A stretch of 64,000 bases of DNA from Hysterangium stoloniferum (taxonomy: Eukaryota > Basidiomycota > Agaricomycetes > Hysterangiales > Hysterangiaceae). The notes below the pieces were generated by a model. The model saw nothing but the letters and a program-made list of their open reading frames with translations. It had not been told where the DNA came from and made no database searches. Below are positions 45,480-57,317 of the stretch, in pieces; positions within the stretch are counted from its first letter, which is position 1; each line of letters starts with the position of its first letter. The stretch lies in the NCBI GenBank assembly GCA_015178975.1, contig WHVD01000007.1, positions 1,054,001 to 1,118,000 on the forward strand. Reading direction: 5' to 3'. Made by a program: the position numbers and the translations under genes.

Positions 45480-46365
45480 AGGATATGTAAAGCTACACTG
45501 TTTCGGCCAATTCAAGAGCCCATATAGTCACTCTTTACCGCCTTTGTGTGCTTGGCAGCTTCTCGTTAATGCTATACACGCGTATTTATTGGTGGCCCCA
45601 TGTAGTGTCTGGAATTAGATCCGATCCGTCAACGAGAATCACGTAAATTAGAATCCCACTGGACGGTCTCAAAGAAAGCATCCTGTCAGTCAGTTAGGTG
45701 ATAGCATGAACCAAGACATTGAAGACCACCAAACAACACCCGCAACAATCACCCACTAATCCATGCCGATGTTTATCTCGATTAGATTCATCTAATATTC
45801 GAAATCTACGTTCAATCTCCGGATCAGCGATCATGAGGCGCCAAACTCTAAAATCAAAGGAGGGCTTTTGAGAATGGACATGGACGGTGCTGGGTGGATT
45901 CCATAAAATATTTCTGTCCATTCGAAACCTTGCCCTGACTCCGGAGCGCCTCGTTCCCATGGGATCCGACTTTGAAAAAAAAAAATCGACAATTACAAAT
46001 ATTGAACAGAAGGTCAACCGAGCAGCTCAAGGCACTTCGGAGATCGGTATAATGTATGACTGATGGTTAGCGATGCAGGAGAAGTCAGCGGAGAGGTGCG
46101 ATGAATCTAGATGTCATGACCACTCGATAACAAACGTCTAAATTAGATATCGCAAAGCCTGTGGGGTGACACCCCTGTATATGACTGATATTTTGTGAGC
46201 GCGGCTGGAATATATTTGATCACAAGAGTAGTTGATTTTTTATCAGGTAGTTCTTGAGGAAGGAAAATGAAGAGGAGGAAGACCAACGACACAGGATGCC
46301 TTGATGGAGACGAAGTCTCCGTTACTTGGAATTTGATTTGTCCGGGTCCCGGAGGGAAGTCCCCG
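45480..46365 (-). pseudogene. Family B copy facing A copy 12
   Basis: The longest continuous B frame on the minus strand (46,017-45,694) reads SDPMGTRRSGVRARFRM, LMIADPEIERRFRILDES and NRDKHRHGLVGDCC. The C-terminal block continues to about 45,490 in another frame. The first exon is cut at about 46,365, where the B upstream module begins. Function unknown. Confidence 0.55.
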
Positions 46366-46527
46366 TATTACAAGGTTCTTGGACGCCGAGGAACGTATTC
46401 TCCCGGATAATAGCGACAACATATCTCACTCTGGTCCTTGTTTGCGATACTCGGAACACGAATCCCGGCAGGTGCTCACAAATTTTCCGTTTAAAGAAAA
46501 TCATTCAGTTCGTCAAATTGAAAACTC

Positions 46528-47390
46528 ATGAGTAAAATGGTTTTAAGCGCTGTGAGGAAGTCCGGCTATCTGGGATGCTCCAAGGTGTTCCAATCCAGGC
46601 GCACTCTAGATTGCCGGGATTTCCCTCCGTAAACCCTCCGGATCAAGTACCAATGTACTCATGATTCATCTTCTTCAAGACATCCCGTGTCCGTGGTGCT
46701 TCGTCCTCTTTTTCGTATATCAAGAATTATCCGACAAAACTCAACTACACTTGTTATGACCGACATTCTAGCCACTCTCACAGAATATCGATCATATACA
46801 TCTGTGTATTCCAATTTAGAAACTGTTTTCTATCACGTGGTCATGGAACCTAGATTTCTCGCAGTTACCCATTATACCGATCTTCAAAGTGCCATGCGGT
46901 ACTCGTTCGACCTTCTGAGACATATTCGCCATTATGGGAAGGAGGTGCTCTGGCGTTGGGTTAAGCTTTCTAACGGATGTATGGAATCCTCCCAATGCCG
47001 TCGCTGTACGTTTTAAAGCCCCTCCGTGTATTCCAGCGTATTGTGCCTCATGGTAGCCGATCCCGTAATTGAACATAGATTTTGAAGATTAGACGAATTT
47101 GACCAGAATAAATGTCGGCATGGATTAACAAGTGATTGTTGCGGGAGTTTCTTTCTGTTCTTCAATGACCGGCTTCATGGTATCCCAACTAACGGACACG
47201 CTGCTTTCTTTGAGACCTCCGAGTGGTATTCTATTTGACGTGATTCTCGTTGATACATCGGATGTGATTCTGGCTACTACCTAGGCCCACCAATATATGA
47301 AACGTGTTAATAGCATCAAAGAGAAGCTTCCACGCACCAAAGATGGTAAAAGTGACTATATGCGCTCTTAATTGGCTCAAACTATGCAGC
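46528..47390 (+). pseudogene. Family B copy 13, best 5' end
   Basis: Start ATG 46,528 (MSKMVLSAVRKSGYLGCSK). Exon 1 ends at 46,628; a 51-nt GT..AG intron (46,629-46,679) leads in phase 2 to exon 2, which reads HPVSVVLRPLFRISRI, LVMTDILATLTEYRSY, FYHVVMEPRFLAV and SFDLLRHIRHYGK to about 47,010. The middle and C-terminal blocks (47,040-47,390) contain in-frame stops as read. It faces A copy 13. No known domain; the hydrophobic helices do not form a clear membrane protein. Confidence 0.5.
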
Positions 47391-47562
47391 TTAAATAATT
47401 TGGAAATATTGCCAAAAGGCGAGTGAAGAACAGAGTAATAGTACTATCCTTCCTCTTGGTTTGGATAGTATATCGGGTTTATCCAAGAGAAATTATGCGT
47501 GGGGAATGGATGGAACAAGCGCATCGGCAGGCCAGTCATGGTCCTCCAAACTGATCTGGATT

Positions 47563-49430
47563 TTAATTAGTTGTTACGCACACACGGGTGAAAGGTGTGG
47601 CGATAACACAAAGGAAGGAATGAGCGGCAAGGGTTAATCGTTCAAGCTCAGCACCGCGGTATTGATCATTGGTTGAGCCGCCCATTGCGTCCCAATGTAG
47701 AAGAAGACGAGCGATAATGGGGATGATATTGAGGCTGAGCACTGTGGTACATGCGGATTCGACGTCGGAAGAGGCAGCTAACAGCTTCAGAGTAACCTCA
47801 ATTAGTTCCCTGCCTGACCAGAGGAGCCAGAAATTCAGATTTGTGTGTGTCTGCATCAGACTGGGAGGATATTTAAATAGTCCGATATGAGAGTATGCTT
47901 TAAAGTAAAACGTTGTCAACATACCTTAGGAGGGGCTCAATGAGCGAGGCTACCGCATTCACCTGGTTGATATGATCCGTGGGAAGCGTGCTGTCATCGA
48001 AAAGGGTTTTCAGGTCGCAGATGTAACACCATATTGAATGGGACGTGACCTCATCCATTTGAAGCGTCAAAGACGCTATGTTGAGATTTGTGTCCTCCAC
48101 TACAACATTAAATACATCTCCAGCAAAATCTCGAAGGCAGGCATCTTGGTGCATGCAGCACACGAGAAGCTGTACATACAGCGAATGTCGGCGTGGATAA
48201 TTCTGTCTGTTGTGGTTTTGGTGAGCAGGATGAAATGGTGTGATCTCGCGACGCACGGTTGTACCCAGAATTCAATGCAACCTCTAATTGCAGTCAGCTC
48301 CTCTACAGACAGTTGACGCACGTGGCAGATGTTTTCTACAATATTCCGAAGGTTGCCGAGGAGGACGGTCGGCTGAGAAAAGGATGATAAATATCCGGCG
48401 ATTTGTAGAATGAATGTCTATGCAACCTGATCCACGTTGGTGTGTAGCGGTGATTTCATAACAGCATTGTAAAGCGATGACGTCATTGTCGTCGATGCCT
48501 GATCTACATCTGACGATCGAACGCCAGGACACCAGTAGAAGGCCGAACCCAAATTTGCCATAAGCTTGGCAGTGTGTCCTCCGTTCCCCCGCTGTATGAC
48601 ACTTGAATACCCGAGCCGCTCCAGGACCACCCACGCCTGTTCTCGAATTTGACGGGGGTAAACGGGTCTAGAAATACGTAAGTATTTTACGTGTATTCAA
48701 TGATTGGCTCTGAAGTATTCCCACCTCAATAAGTCAATGGTCTCTTGAATTACTATTCCGAGTCTTGGCAGAGTGATATGTTTGTGTATGAATTTGTTGA
48801 AGGCCCTGTTCGCTCCATATGCCATTCTCTTGTATATCATTAACTTTGCCATCAGTGAAGCTTTATTTGCGTTGAAAAGCACACTCATCCCAACCCTTTC
48901 CAAACCGACTCCACAATAATCCGGGGCTAATTTCAACACTTGAAGATGTCGATGAGCCCCCATGGGGTGAGATCACTCCCCAGTCCACGTCATGACTGTA
49001 ATATGGACTGAGGTTGGATGTAGCTTTGGTAAATCTACATCGCATGGTAATAACAGTCGGTGGATCATGACAATTTGTCTCTCCTAGTCCCTGAAAGCGT
49101 CCAGTTTGTCAACAGTAGGCATTAAAGGGTATTCAATTTGCGCACCCATGCCTTAGCCCAAACTTCCACTTCTTCTGCAGACAGTCGTATATGCTGGTCG
49201 TCTTCGGGAACTCGAAAACACACACCCTGTCTATGTTCGATACAATTCCATCGGTCTCGAAGCTTTACCCGGAATCGTTCCCTTATCGCCGCGTCAATTC
49301 TCTCATCCCGTCCTCCTGAGCTCAATTCAGTTGGGGCGACCAAAGGTTGTAGACACTCTACCTCGTATAGGAGGCTTTCAGCCCGTACGCTATCGTGGCT
49401 GCTCAGAGTCGTTTCGTTTGAAGTGGACAT
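47563..49430 (-). pseudogene. Family A copy 13, full length with frame damage
   Basis: Exon 1 is 49430-49146 (95 codons, MSTSNETTLSSHDSVRAES), followed by a 55-nt intron and exon 2 from 49,090. A short deletion in exon 2 after VEISPG shifts the frame. Exon 3 (48,640-48,266), exon 4 (48,200-47,930; DACLRDFAGDVFNVV) and exon 5 (47,870-47,563; RELIEVTLKLLAASSDVES) remain recognisable, and the last acceptor (GGCAG) is in phase as in copy 3. Probably inactive, but recently so. Confidence 0.65.
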
Positions 49431-50148
49431 TGGTGGAGTAGCAGGTTCTTGTGATACCGGAAGGGGACCTGCGCTTTTAACGTGCATCTATCAGGAGCAA
49501 TAATTTCAACGCATATCATTGTGGCTGTGCTTTATATAGGATACCCAGCGTTTGATCCCTTCTCTTTAAACAACTTGAGGCCCCTCAACTTCTTTCATGT
49601 ATCTGGGCTCTAGGATACTCTCAAGTTCCCTCACTTATACTCTAATATCTTACTATTCAACAGATCGTCTGCGGTAGAGCGCACATATGGCACCAACGAA
49701 TAGTTTGATGAGCCTTCACCGCATAATTATAATGTGACAACTTACGACTTCTTGAGCGCTAGATTTTTGGGCAATTCAGCTTTTACGTTAGTTGAGAAGT
49801 GACGTCTCCATTCATAGAATATTGAAATGCAGTCGATGTTATCCATGACAGTGCTTCTCAGGTACAGCCTCGCGTACTTCCCACTAGGGCTATATTCAAC
49901 GGAACCATCCGCTTCGTGTCCAATTCTTTCAGAATTCGAACGAGCCTCCCATTTTTATAATTCTTTACTTTACTTCGTTTAATTGGCGTCGGCCGTGAAT
50001 ATGCCTGTTGTTGGTGACTCCGTCGGTTTTCATTAACAACTTGTGAATGTAATCTATATTCAGTCATGATTAAGTACGCTTGTATTAGTCTTACCCGGTC
50101 CTTCTGAGTGGAGAAATTCGCCCCGGGCAGAGGTTACTTATCAATGAC
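49431..50148 (-). repeat. 5' flank of A copy 13
   Basis: Reverse-oriented A flank with the leader next to the ATG and the distal part to about 50,105 (GGTCCTTCTGAGTGG). A TTCTTTACTTTACTTCGTTT stretch is specific to this copy. No gene is supported. Confidence 0.5.
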
Positions 50149-50671
50149 TTGTTTTTGCGACGCGGCAATGCGGAGCTCGTCCGGCTTGTAAAGGTTCAGC
50201 ATTCTCATTATGCTTTGCATGACCTTTTCCTGCCACCATGTCGACCTCTACGACGCTTCCCATTCCATTGTCCCCTGGAACTTCACAAAGTTGTTGTAGT
50301 AATCTTTATTCCTCACCACTATAGTGATTCGGTATCGTATCCGGGTTTGTTACCTCAGTTGAACCTTTCCATGTCAACGTTTTTCAAGAATCTGGATTTG
50401 GGATCAATGAGTAGCGTTACTCCGTATGAACGTCTATGCTCACATCTGCGGTGCCTCTTTAGCTAGAACCATTATGTGGGCTAAATTACCACCAGCATAT
50501 TTGATCGAAGGGGCGGAAACCATCATAGTATATTCCTGGAGCTCTCTTCTCAAAGTGATATCATACTTCTTCTTGCAGCATTTTCATACCCACTATCCCA
50601 CACGATCTATCCATGGAATAATTAGAGCTTCATTTGTGAATTCGTTGGAGATCGTCTCTTCTGCCCATTAA
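50149..50671 (+). CDS. Possible hypothetical gene, uncertain structure
   Basis: Two overlapping frames, 50,149-50,466 (DLFLPPCRPLRRFPFHCPL; MSTFFKNLDLGSMSSV) and 50,426-50,671 (RTIMWAKLPPAYLIEGAETI; IHGIIRASFVNSLEIVSSAH), have non-repetitive composition and could be joined by a small intron near 50,440-50,470. The start resembles a remnant at 31,400-31,480, so it may itself be part of a repeat. I do not recognise the protein. Confidence 0.3.
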
Positions 50672-50676
50672 CAACT

Positions 50677-51199
50677 TTATTTCCACAAAGGTTTATTTCT
50701 TCCCAAGGTTCTAAACCCCCGTTCTGGGTTCTTAACGCGGACATCAAAGTTGAACTGACTTGAATTGAATTGATGGTACGGAATACTTTCTGTTGGATTT
50801 ACACATGCAGGCCCACTCGACTTCGCTACCCAGAAGATATTTTCACTGATATTCGGAATATAGGGCGTCTTACAGTACAAGGGCAGAAGAGGTGATCATG
50901 GTAGATCTTTCGACATGGCTCCAACCGATATAAAAAGACATGTATGTGTTGACTTCTCTCATCCGGCACCCGTCCACTTGTTCCGTGGATTTCACTCTCA
51001 TGAATTATGTCGTATTGACTTCATACACAGCCAAGGCACGTATTCCATCACGAACATATCCTGTCGACTTGCAGGGAGCGCCACTCCTGTGCGTTATATT
51101 CGTTTAGACGGTATTCCGGCATATCTCAACATGAAATGCATGAAATTTGAATGCTTTAAGGTTTTTTTCTCCGGCGTTTTGTTATTTATGAAGGGCTAG
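50677..51199 (+). pseudogene. Family C copy, opposite orientation
   Basis: The open frame 50,915-51,199 reads MAPTDIKRHVCVDFSHPAP, VHLFRGFHSHELCRIDFIHS and LDGIPAYLNMKCMKFECF. The left part (50,677-50,880) matches the sequence on both sides of the LTR at 5,733-6,007, without the insertion. It is fused at about 51,185 to a B fragment. The longest readable piece of family C; the protein is unknown. Confidence 0.5.
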
Positions 51200-51537
51200 A
51201 ATCACACCCGATTTATAAACGAGAATCACTTCAAATAGAATACAACTCAGAAGTTTCAAAGAAAACAGTGTATCAGTTAGTTGGCATAGCATGAAATAAG
51301 TCATTGAAGAGCAGCAAACAACACCCGCAGCTCACTAATCCATTCCGACGGTTATCTCGGTCAGTATTTGGCCCATTCGAAACCTTGGGATTTCACATGA
51401 GAAAGACGACCATTGTGAATATGGCAAAGAAGGTCAAGCGAGCAGCCCAAGGCACTTTTAAGACCGGTATAATGGATAACTCATGCTTAGCGATACACGA
51501 GAAGTGCGAGGAAGACAGATTCCATGGCCACTGACCA
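51190..51537 (-). pseudogene. Family B fragment next to the Gypsy relic
   Basis: C-terminal text (51,190-51,360) and a piece of exon 2 (51,375-51,537: GTGCCTTGGGCTGCTCGCTT and TGGCCATGGAATCTGTCTTC, reversed) are present, with the middle deleted. It ends exactly where the Gypsy sequence begins. Confidence 0.5.
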
Positions 51538-51540
51538 TTG

Positions 51541-54500
51541 CAATCACCGATCTGTAATGTTAGGTTTTCCATGTTGCCGTCAGGAGATGTAAACAATTTC
51601 CTGTGGACATGCTCGGGCACCACCCATATCTGCTCGTATGCATCCTTCCCATTTATTAAACTATGATACTTATGCCACACAATGTTCCTCAGAATCCCCT
51701 CAATATCTGGCAAGGGAGTAGCTAACTTATGGGTGTTAGTGTTCTGCTCACGCTTATCCACTATGGTGTGTATTTGCACGGGACCATCAGCTTTTGGAGG
51801 ATTAGGGATGATGAGTATAGGACATGCATTGGTGCCCATGGCTACCTCCATCTCCCATTCCTCAGATGTGCCATTTTATTTTCATCCCATAGCTCCCTCA
51901 TTGCTTCTGGACATTTAGAGGGCCACCATGAATAAATTTCAGCCTCATCTATGATTGGAATGGAATGATTCACAGCTCGTAATGGTGGCAGCACTGTTAA
52001 CACAGTGTCTGGGTCTAGGTCTGCAGCTTTGGCTCATAGCTCAGCCTTTAAGCCTTCTAGCTCGTCATTGAAAAATTCAGCAACTGCAGACCTCAGAGTC
52101 TCGACGGTATCACCTTCCATAGGAAGTGGCTGTCCTGATCCAATGTTAACTCTTGTAGGATTCAACCCAAGTATCACTCGATGTTGGTAAATAAAAGGCA
52201 TCCCTCCAATCAAGTCATACAAGTTGAGGTTGGCTACATAAAACCGACATTAGCAACTGATATTTTGGTACACCAACTGCACTGTCACTGAATAGATCTT
52301 GACCTGTGAATAGCCAATTGAACGGTAAGTGGTTTTAGTAGTGGATCCTTAATGACTCCTAGCTGATTGACTAACATTGTCAACCTACCCACCATCAAAT
52401 AGGGTTTTCATTGGTTGTCTGTTAATGATTGCCTCAATGACAACTGGTTTAGGCAGCCACTGAGTAAAGTCCTTAGGCTGCATTGATGTATGCTTGACTG
52501 TCTCAAGACCTCCATCTTTCAATTAACTCTTTTTAGGCCTTGCTGCTTTCCTCCTAGTCATATGGGCAGCATTTACGAAAACAACAGTTTCCAATAAATC
52601 CTTCCTGGGTACTGCCTGATTTATTATTTGAGGTACAGTCCATTTATCCTGTTGCAGATGGTCCATTGTTAATGTGTAAGTCACAGCTAATTCCTGATCA
52701 TGAATCTCATATACCCCTGCAGTAGAACAAACATGGAATCACCGTTTCTCCACTCCATTTGCATCTGTAAAGAGACTTGTCTTATAAAAGACTCGGAAAC
52801 AGAGGTCCAGAAGCTTGCACATTACATCGCCTCTTGACAGTACCTTCAAAACATAGGCATCTCTTCAGTGAATCCAGGTATATGTATGTTCCTCATAAAC
52901 AGCTTGAATTTTGTCATCCATGTCCTTATCAAGCACAAACACAAACCAGGGCATAAACAGAGGCAAGTCAGTATTGGTTTCATCCTATATTAACAGTCCT
53001 GACTCTTTGGTATGTACTCTAAAACCAGCTTTGGGAGGAATCCCTTCCTGCAGTGATTCCTCAGGTGGGAAATATTCCTTTAAAGCTGCTAAAAGGTGCC
53101 ATGCTCTCCAATTCCCATCAGATCTTAGTGGGTCCTCCTCCTCTATCAGCTCCCATTGGTCAGTCCCACCTTCCATTGGTATAGCAATGCTAATTACTTG
53201 CACTATTGGCCAGTCACCCCTAAATAATGTTTGCTTTGTAATCACCATATATAAGTGGTGGTGTAATTGATCCACAATGTTGTACATCCAATGCATACTA
53301 TTGAATGACACCCAAAATCACTCTGTGTGTTGCATTCCCACAGCAATGGACTCAATATGTGAGAAATGAGTACAACAATGCTGTTGTATAATTGTTGCAA
53401 CTGCCACTTAGTCAGGACAGTCATCAGTGAGCCTTTTACCTGACCATCCAGAGTTGTTTAATATGCTTTGTTCCACATAATACCCTGGTTCCTTACAGGT
53501 GATTTTTCCAATTTGCAGAAGATCCCCAGGTATGACATTATCTCTCACCAGGAATTCTTCAACTGAATAGGATACCTCAAATCATGTCAGCAGATTTTTC
53601 CCCTCAGCTATGGCAATATCTGGTCCAAAATATTTAGTAACCAATTTCTGCAGCCAGGCAGAATAAATTCTATCATGTAAGTTATTAAAAGCCCAAATGA
53701 GGAGATGTGCAGTTGGATCTCCACTCACTCTTTCTTCCTTTCCAAATCTGTAAGTTGTTTCACTTGGACAGACCCAGAAGACACGACTGCATCCCATTTT
53801 TGAGCAGAAGTGAACTTCCCCTGAGGACAGTTGGTGAAACATCACCCCTCTTCATCTCACTCCAACTCAATTTGGGCTGTGGTTTGATATTGGTAGTCCC
53901 TGATCCAGAAGAATTGGGCTGGTAAGTTCTCACTCCCTTGATATTAGCCTTCAGTACCATCTGACTCACATGTTCCCTCTTTTGGAGCCAAGTTTGAGGT
54001 GATCTGAATGAGATGTTTTTCATTCACCCCTTTTCTGCCAGCCAGAATTCTTGAGTGGCCTCAAAGCAGGTAGCAGTTTTGATAAGTCTCTTCCATGACA
54101 TATTGTCATGATTGAATCCATTATCTAACCATTTCTCCTTAATATAGTCATAAACTCCATCCCACACAATTTGTTTCAGTTGTCGCTCCTGGATATCAGG
54201 AAATCTCTGTGCATTATTTTCAACATATCATGCAAATCATGAAAACACTTTCTACCCTGCCTGGAAGAAGTAAGTTGCTATCACTTTAATTGGCAGGAAA
54301 GTAATAATCGAAGAGGCCATTGTACACTGCCTTTAATGTCCACTTCCATTTGCTCAAGGCTACATGCTTCATATAGAAAGAACTGGCTTTTCCATCAAGG
54401 AAGTAAATAATCAATTTCACTGCCTAGTTACAATCTAACCCATTTATCTCTGCCCAGTGATCATAGACATATATGAATGCTTCAAGGACATCAATTTCAG

Positions 54501-55620
54501 CAGTGCTGGTGTATATCACAGCCTACTGAGTATTGACTCCAGCAAGCAGCTTTTTGGTACATTTCACATCCACCTTGGACCATTTACATTTTCATGTCTG
54601 ATTTGCTGAGAGGTAGGTGAGTTTTTCTTTCTATGTCTCTTCCTTCCTGTTTCAGGGCAGTATCCTCCAATCTCCCAGAATCAGGGGAGTCAGTGCTTCT
54701 TTCACTGGCTGATGAGTTGGACTCAGTAGATGGGCTATCTGATGAATCATCATCTCCATTACTAGAAGATGAACTGCTTGAATTTGATGATGGTCTGAAT
54801 TTCCCTTGCCCTCCTACAGCAAAGTACCCATCCTTGGGCACTTGTGAGGACTCCTGTACATAATGGCTAGTACCTTTCTTGGGATACTTCTCTTTTTGCA
54901 GCTAACTCTTCTTCTTTTCACTCACTTTGTGCAGGTTATTTAAGGAATGTTTGCCTTCCATTCTTTCCTTCCCTTTGTTGGACTGCATTGACAACTTGTC
55001 TTTAGATCCATCTGTTTTTGCAGGCTCTAATTTAGGGGTTGTTATTGGTTTATTTTCATTTACCTCAATGACAATGGTGCTGAGATTTAGGGAGGAACCA
55101 AGAAAGGGTACTGAACTTTCCAACCCTCTAATCCCTCCAGTTCTCACTTTGTTGGGTAACATCCATGTTTCTGGGTGTGAAGAGTTGCTGGATTCTGACC
55201 GCTCAATATACGAAGAATATTGAGTATTCAAGCACAATAACAAGTATTGACTATTTAGTACCATACTAGAGGTCACTAGACTAACACTAGTAAAGGAGTA
55301 TGATACATGTTACTGGAGCAACCGTATAGTTGCTCGTGATGGCTAGTGAAGAGAATAAGGGAGTTGACCATTCTGGTACAACTCACAGTTGTGAGAAGGG
55401 AAAGATAACCAATAAAGGTATTAGCTATCTAAGGAAGAGTATGAGCAGCATGAGTTGATAGGGGTATCAACGAGTGCAATAGTGTGAGTGAGGGACTTGA
55501 CCTTGGTGGTTTGAGTCCTGAAGCTAACAGTAAGTTAAGCAATGCTACCTCCTTGGTAGCTGAGATATTACTCTTGACACCTCTCGCTGTTTGAGAATTT
55601 TCGGACAACCAATTAATCAC
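51541..55620 (-). mobile_element. Ty3/Gypsy LTR retrotransposon fossil, 3'-truncated
   Basis: On the minus strand parts occur in the usual order: an N-terminal serine/acidic-rich region (about 55,280-54,580), a gag-like region (about 54,550-53,580 and beyond), a protease-like region (about 52,450-52,050) and the beginning of a reverse transcriptase (about 51,860-51,541). The rest of RT, RNase H and integrase are absent. A B fragment follows at 51,537, and a B-like piece at about 55,627 marks the other side. No clear LTR pair was found. It is heavily broken (more than ten interruptions) and CpG-poor, so it is old. Confidence 0.75.
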
Positions 55621-56119
55621 ACTTGTGATCACGGTCATGGCATCTAGATTTATCGCAAGTGAGATATGTTGGGATTGGTGATGAAACCACCCTTTTTCCT
55701 AGGGGGGGTTCACCCATTTCTTCACTTTTTATAGGAGGATGCTAATTGTGGACCATGTTTTATGAGGTTAATGCATGCCAGAACCAGTGTACACCTAAAT
55801 TAGCACCCTACCTATTATGTCAGAAGGTCATTCACTAACTGGCACATTGATTGACAAACAAGTACTTTTATTACAAGTCTATTACCCACTTGTAGATTGT
55901 GTATTACAATAAGTCAACTCATACTATTTTTAATAAGATACCCAGCTGTCAACTTCTGAACTTTCATGTAACAATGAATGTAATGATGGACTAATCCACA
56001 CACACCAGCAAGCTTCAAAGCATTAAAATATATCCATCAAAGTCCAGGGAGGGAAATGAGGAGCATAACCATGACAAAATACAATCATACCAAGGTGCCC
56101 ATATCAAATTTGACAGCTG
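55621..56119. repeat. B and A-flank remnants, CpG-depleted
   Basis: At 55,627-55,665 a short B exon 2 match occurs (ATCACGGTCATGGCATCTAG). At 55,924-56,100 the distal A flank (CAGCTGTCAACTTCTGAACT, CAAAGCATTAAAATATATCC) appears with almost no CG left. The A/B unit therefore extends past the Gypsy relic. Confidence 0.55.
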
Positions 56120-56485
56120 TGTGTGGCCTTAAAGGGATTCCATTCAAGTGGTATATAGCAGAGGAATGAAGGTCACACTGTGAAGTGTATGGCATATTTT
56201 GTTGAATATGTTGATTTTTAGTTTATATTTTAACTTTCAGAAAACATTGATTGCAATGATATTTTACACATTTTTTGTGCTATACAGTTGCTCACTAATA
56301 CCTAAATGTTTTTTACCTGCATCCACTGTGTCTCAACATACTTCATGCTCTTCAATTCTAACATATTTGGCTTCAGCCTTCTACTGGTGTCCCAGCACTT
56401 GATGGGGAGATTGAGATCAGCCATCAACTGGAATTATGTCATTGCTTTACAATGGTCTCATAAAATCACCATTACACTGTCTGTA
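56120..56485 (+). pseudogene. Family A exon 3 fragment, CpG-depleted, split by an LTR
   Basis: Exon 3 text lies at 56,120-56,199 and 56,364-56,485. At sites where other copies have CG this one has TG or CA: GTCCCAGCACTTGATGG against GTCCCGGCGCTCGATGG, and TTATGTCATTGCTTTACA against TTACGTCATCGCTTTACA. Non-CpG positions are largely unchanged. A 164-bp LTR splits it. Confidence 0.75.
56200..56363 (+). mobile_element. 164-bp solo LTR (fossil)
   Basis: It begins TGTTGAATATG and ends CAATTCTAACA, flanked by TATTT at 56,195-56,199 and 56,364-56,368. Excision restores A exon 3. Related in reverse to the 98-bp element at 41,965-42,062. No CG remains inside. Confidence 0.85.
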
Positions 56486-57315
56486 ATGGAAGTAGACATG
56501 GTGGAAGACTTTGGATCAGGCAAGCCACTGCCCTAGTTTTAGATGATAAGGGGTAAGAGAGAAGGTAAGACGATATCTGAAAACTATTAAGTATACCAAA
56601 TTCTAATATACTCTAAAGGTCATTTAAACATCTGGGATGTCATTCAAGCATAATTTGGTTTTTAAAACTTTCAAAAAGTTTTAAACTCTTTTGTATATTA
56701 TAAATTAAAGAATCTTTCTGGACATGAGTAGACAATAAAAAAAATTTGTAGTTTGAAACACTAATACTTTTAAAAGATAGATACCTTTAGATAGTCTATT
56801 CCATACATATGTATATCATTGGCACCTCTAAATACATATGTATCACTTCGGAATGGATCTGTCAATCTGAACAGATTTCTACTTGATTCAACATACCCAG
56901 AATATATAGCTGATTTCACCCAACTAAGAAAGCCACAGGACAAAAAATTTCCAATGACATCTCACATATTTTACTAGGAAATAACTACAGTTTAGCTTTT
57001 AAAAAACAAATTATTAACAAAAGTATTAGCAAGTATTTACATAACTTGGAAAACTATATACAATAGGTTCTATTAATTGACTCTGAATTGTTTAGGATAT
57101 AATAGGGAGAATTGTTTCTCATGGTTGGTGGTTAACAATCTAATAGTCTCAGAATAGATACTGCTATTTAAAGATGAAGTTTTGTAGTAATATTGCTTTT
57201 ATTAGTAAACATTTGATATTATAATGATTACAGACAACCTCCATACTAGAAGTTTTCGATCATTACATGGTTTCAGTTGTTGTCAGGGGACTTAGCTTAC
57301 TATTGCTAGCATAAA
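56486..57315. other. AT-rich unassigned DNA
   Basis: Very AT-rich, with no ORF above background and no repeat structure that I can define. Probably decayed mobile-element sequence. Confidence 0.4.
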
Positions 57316-57317
57316 TA

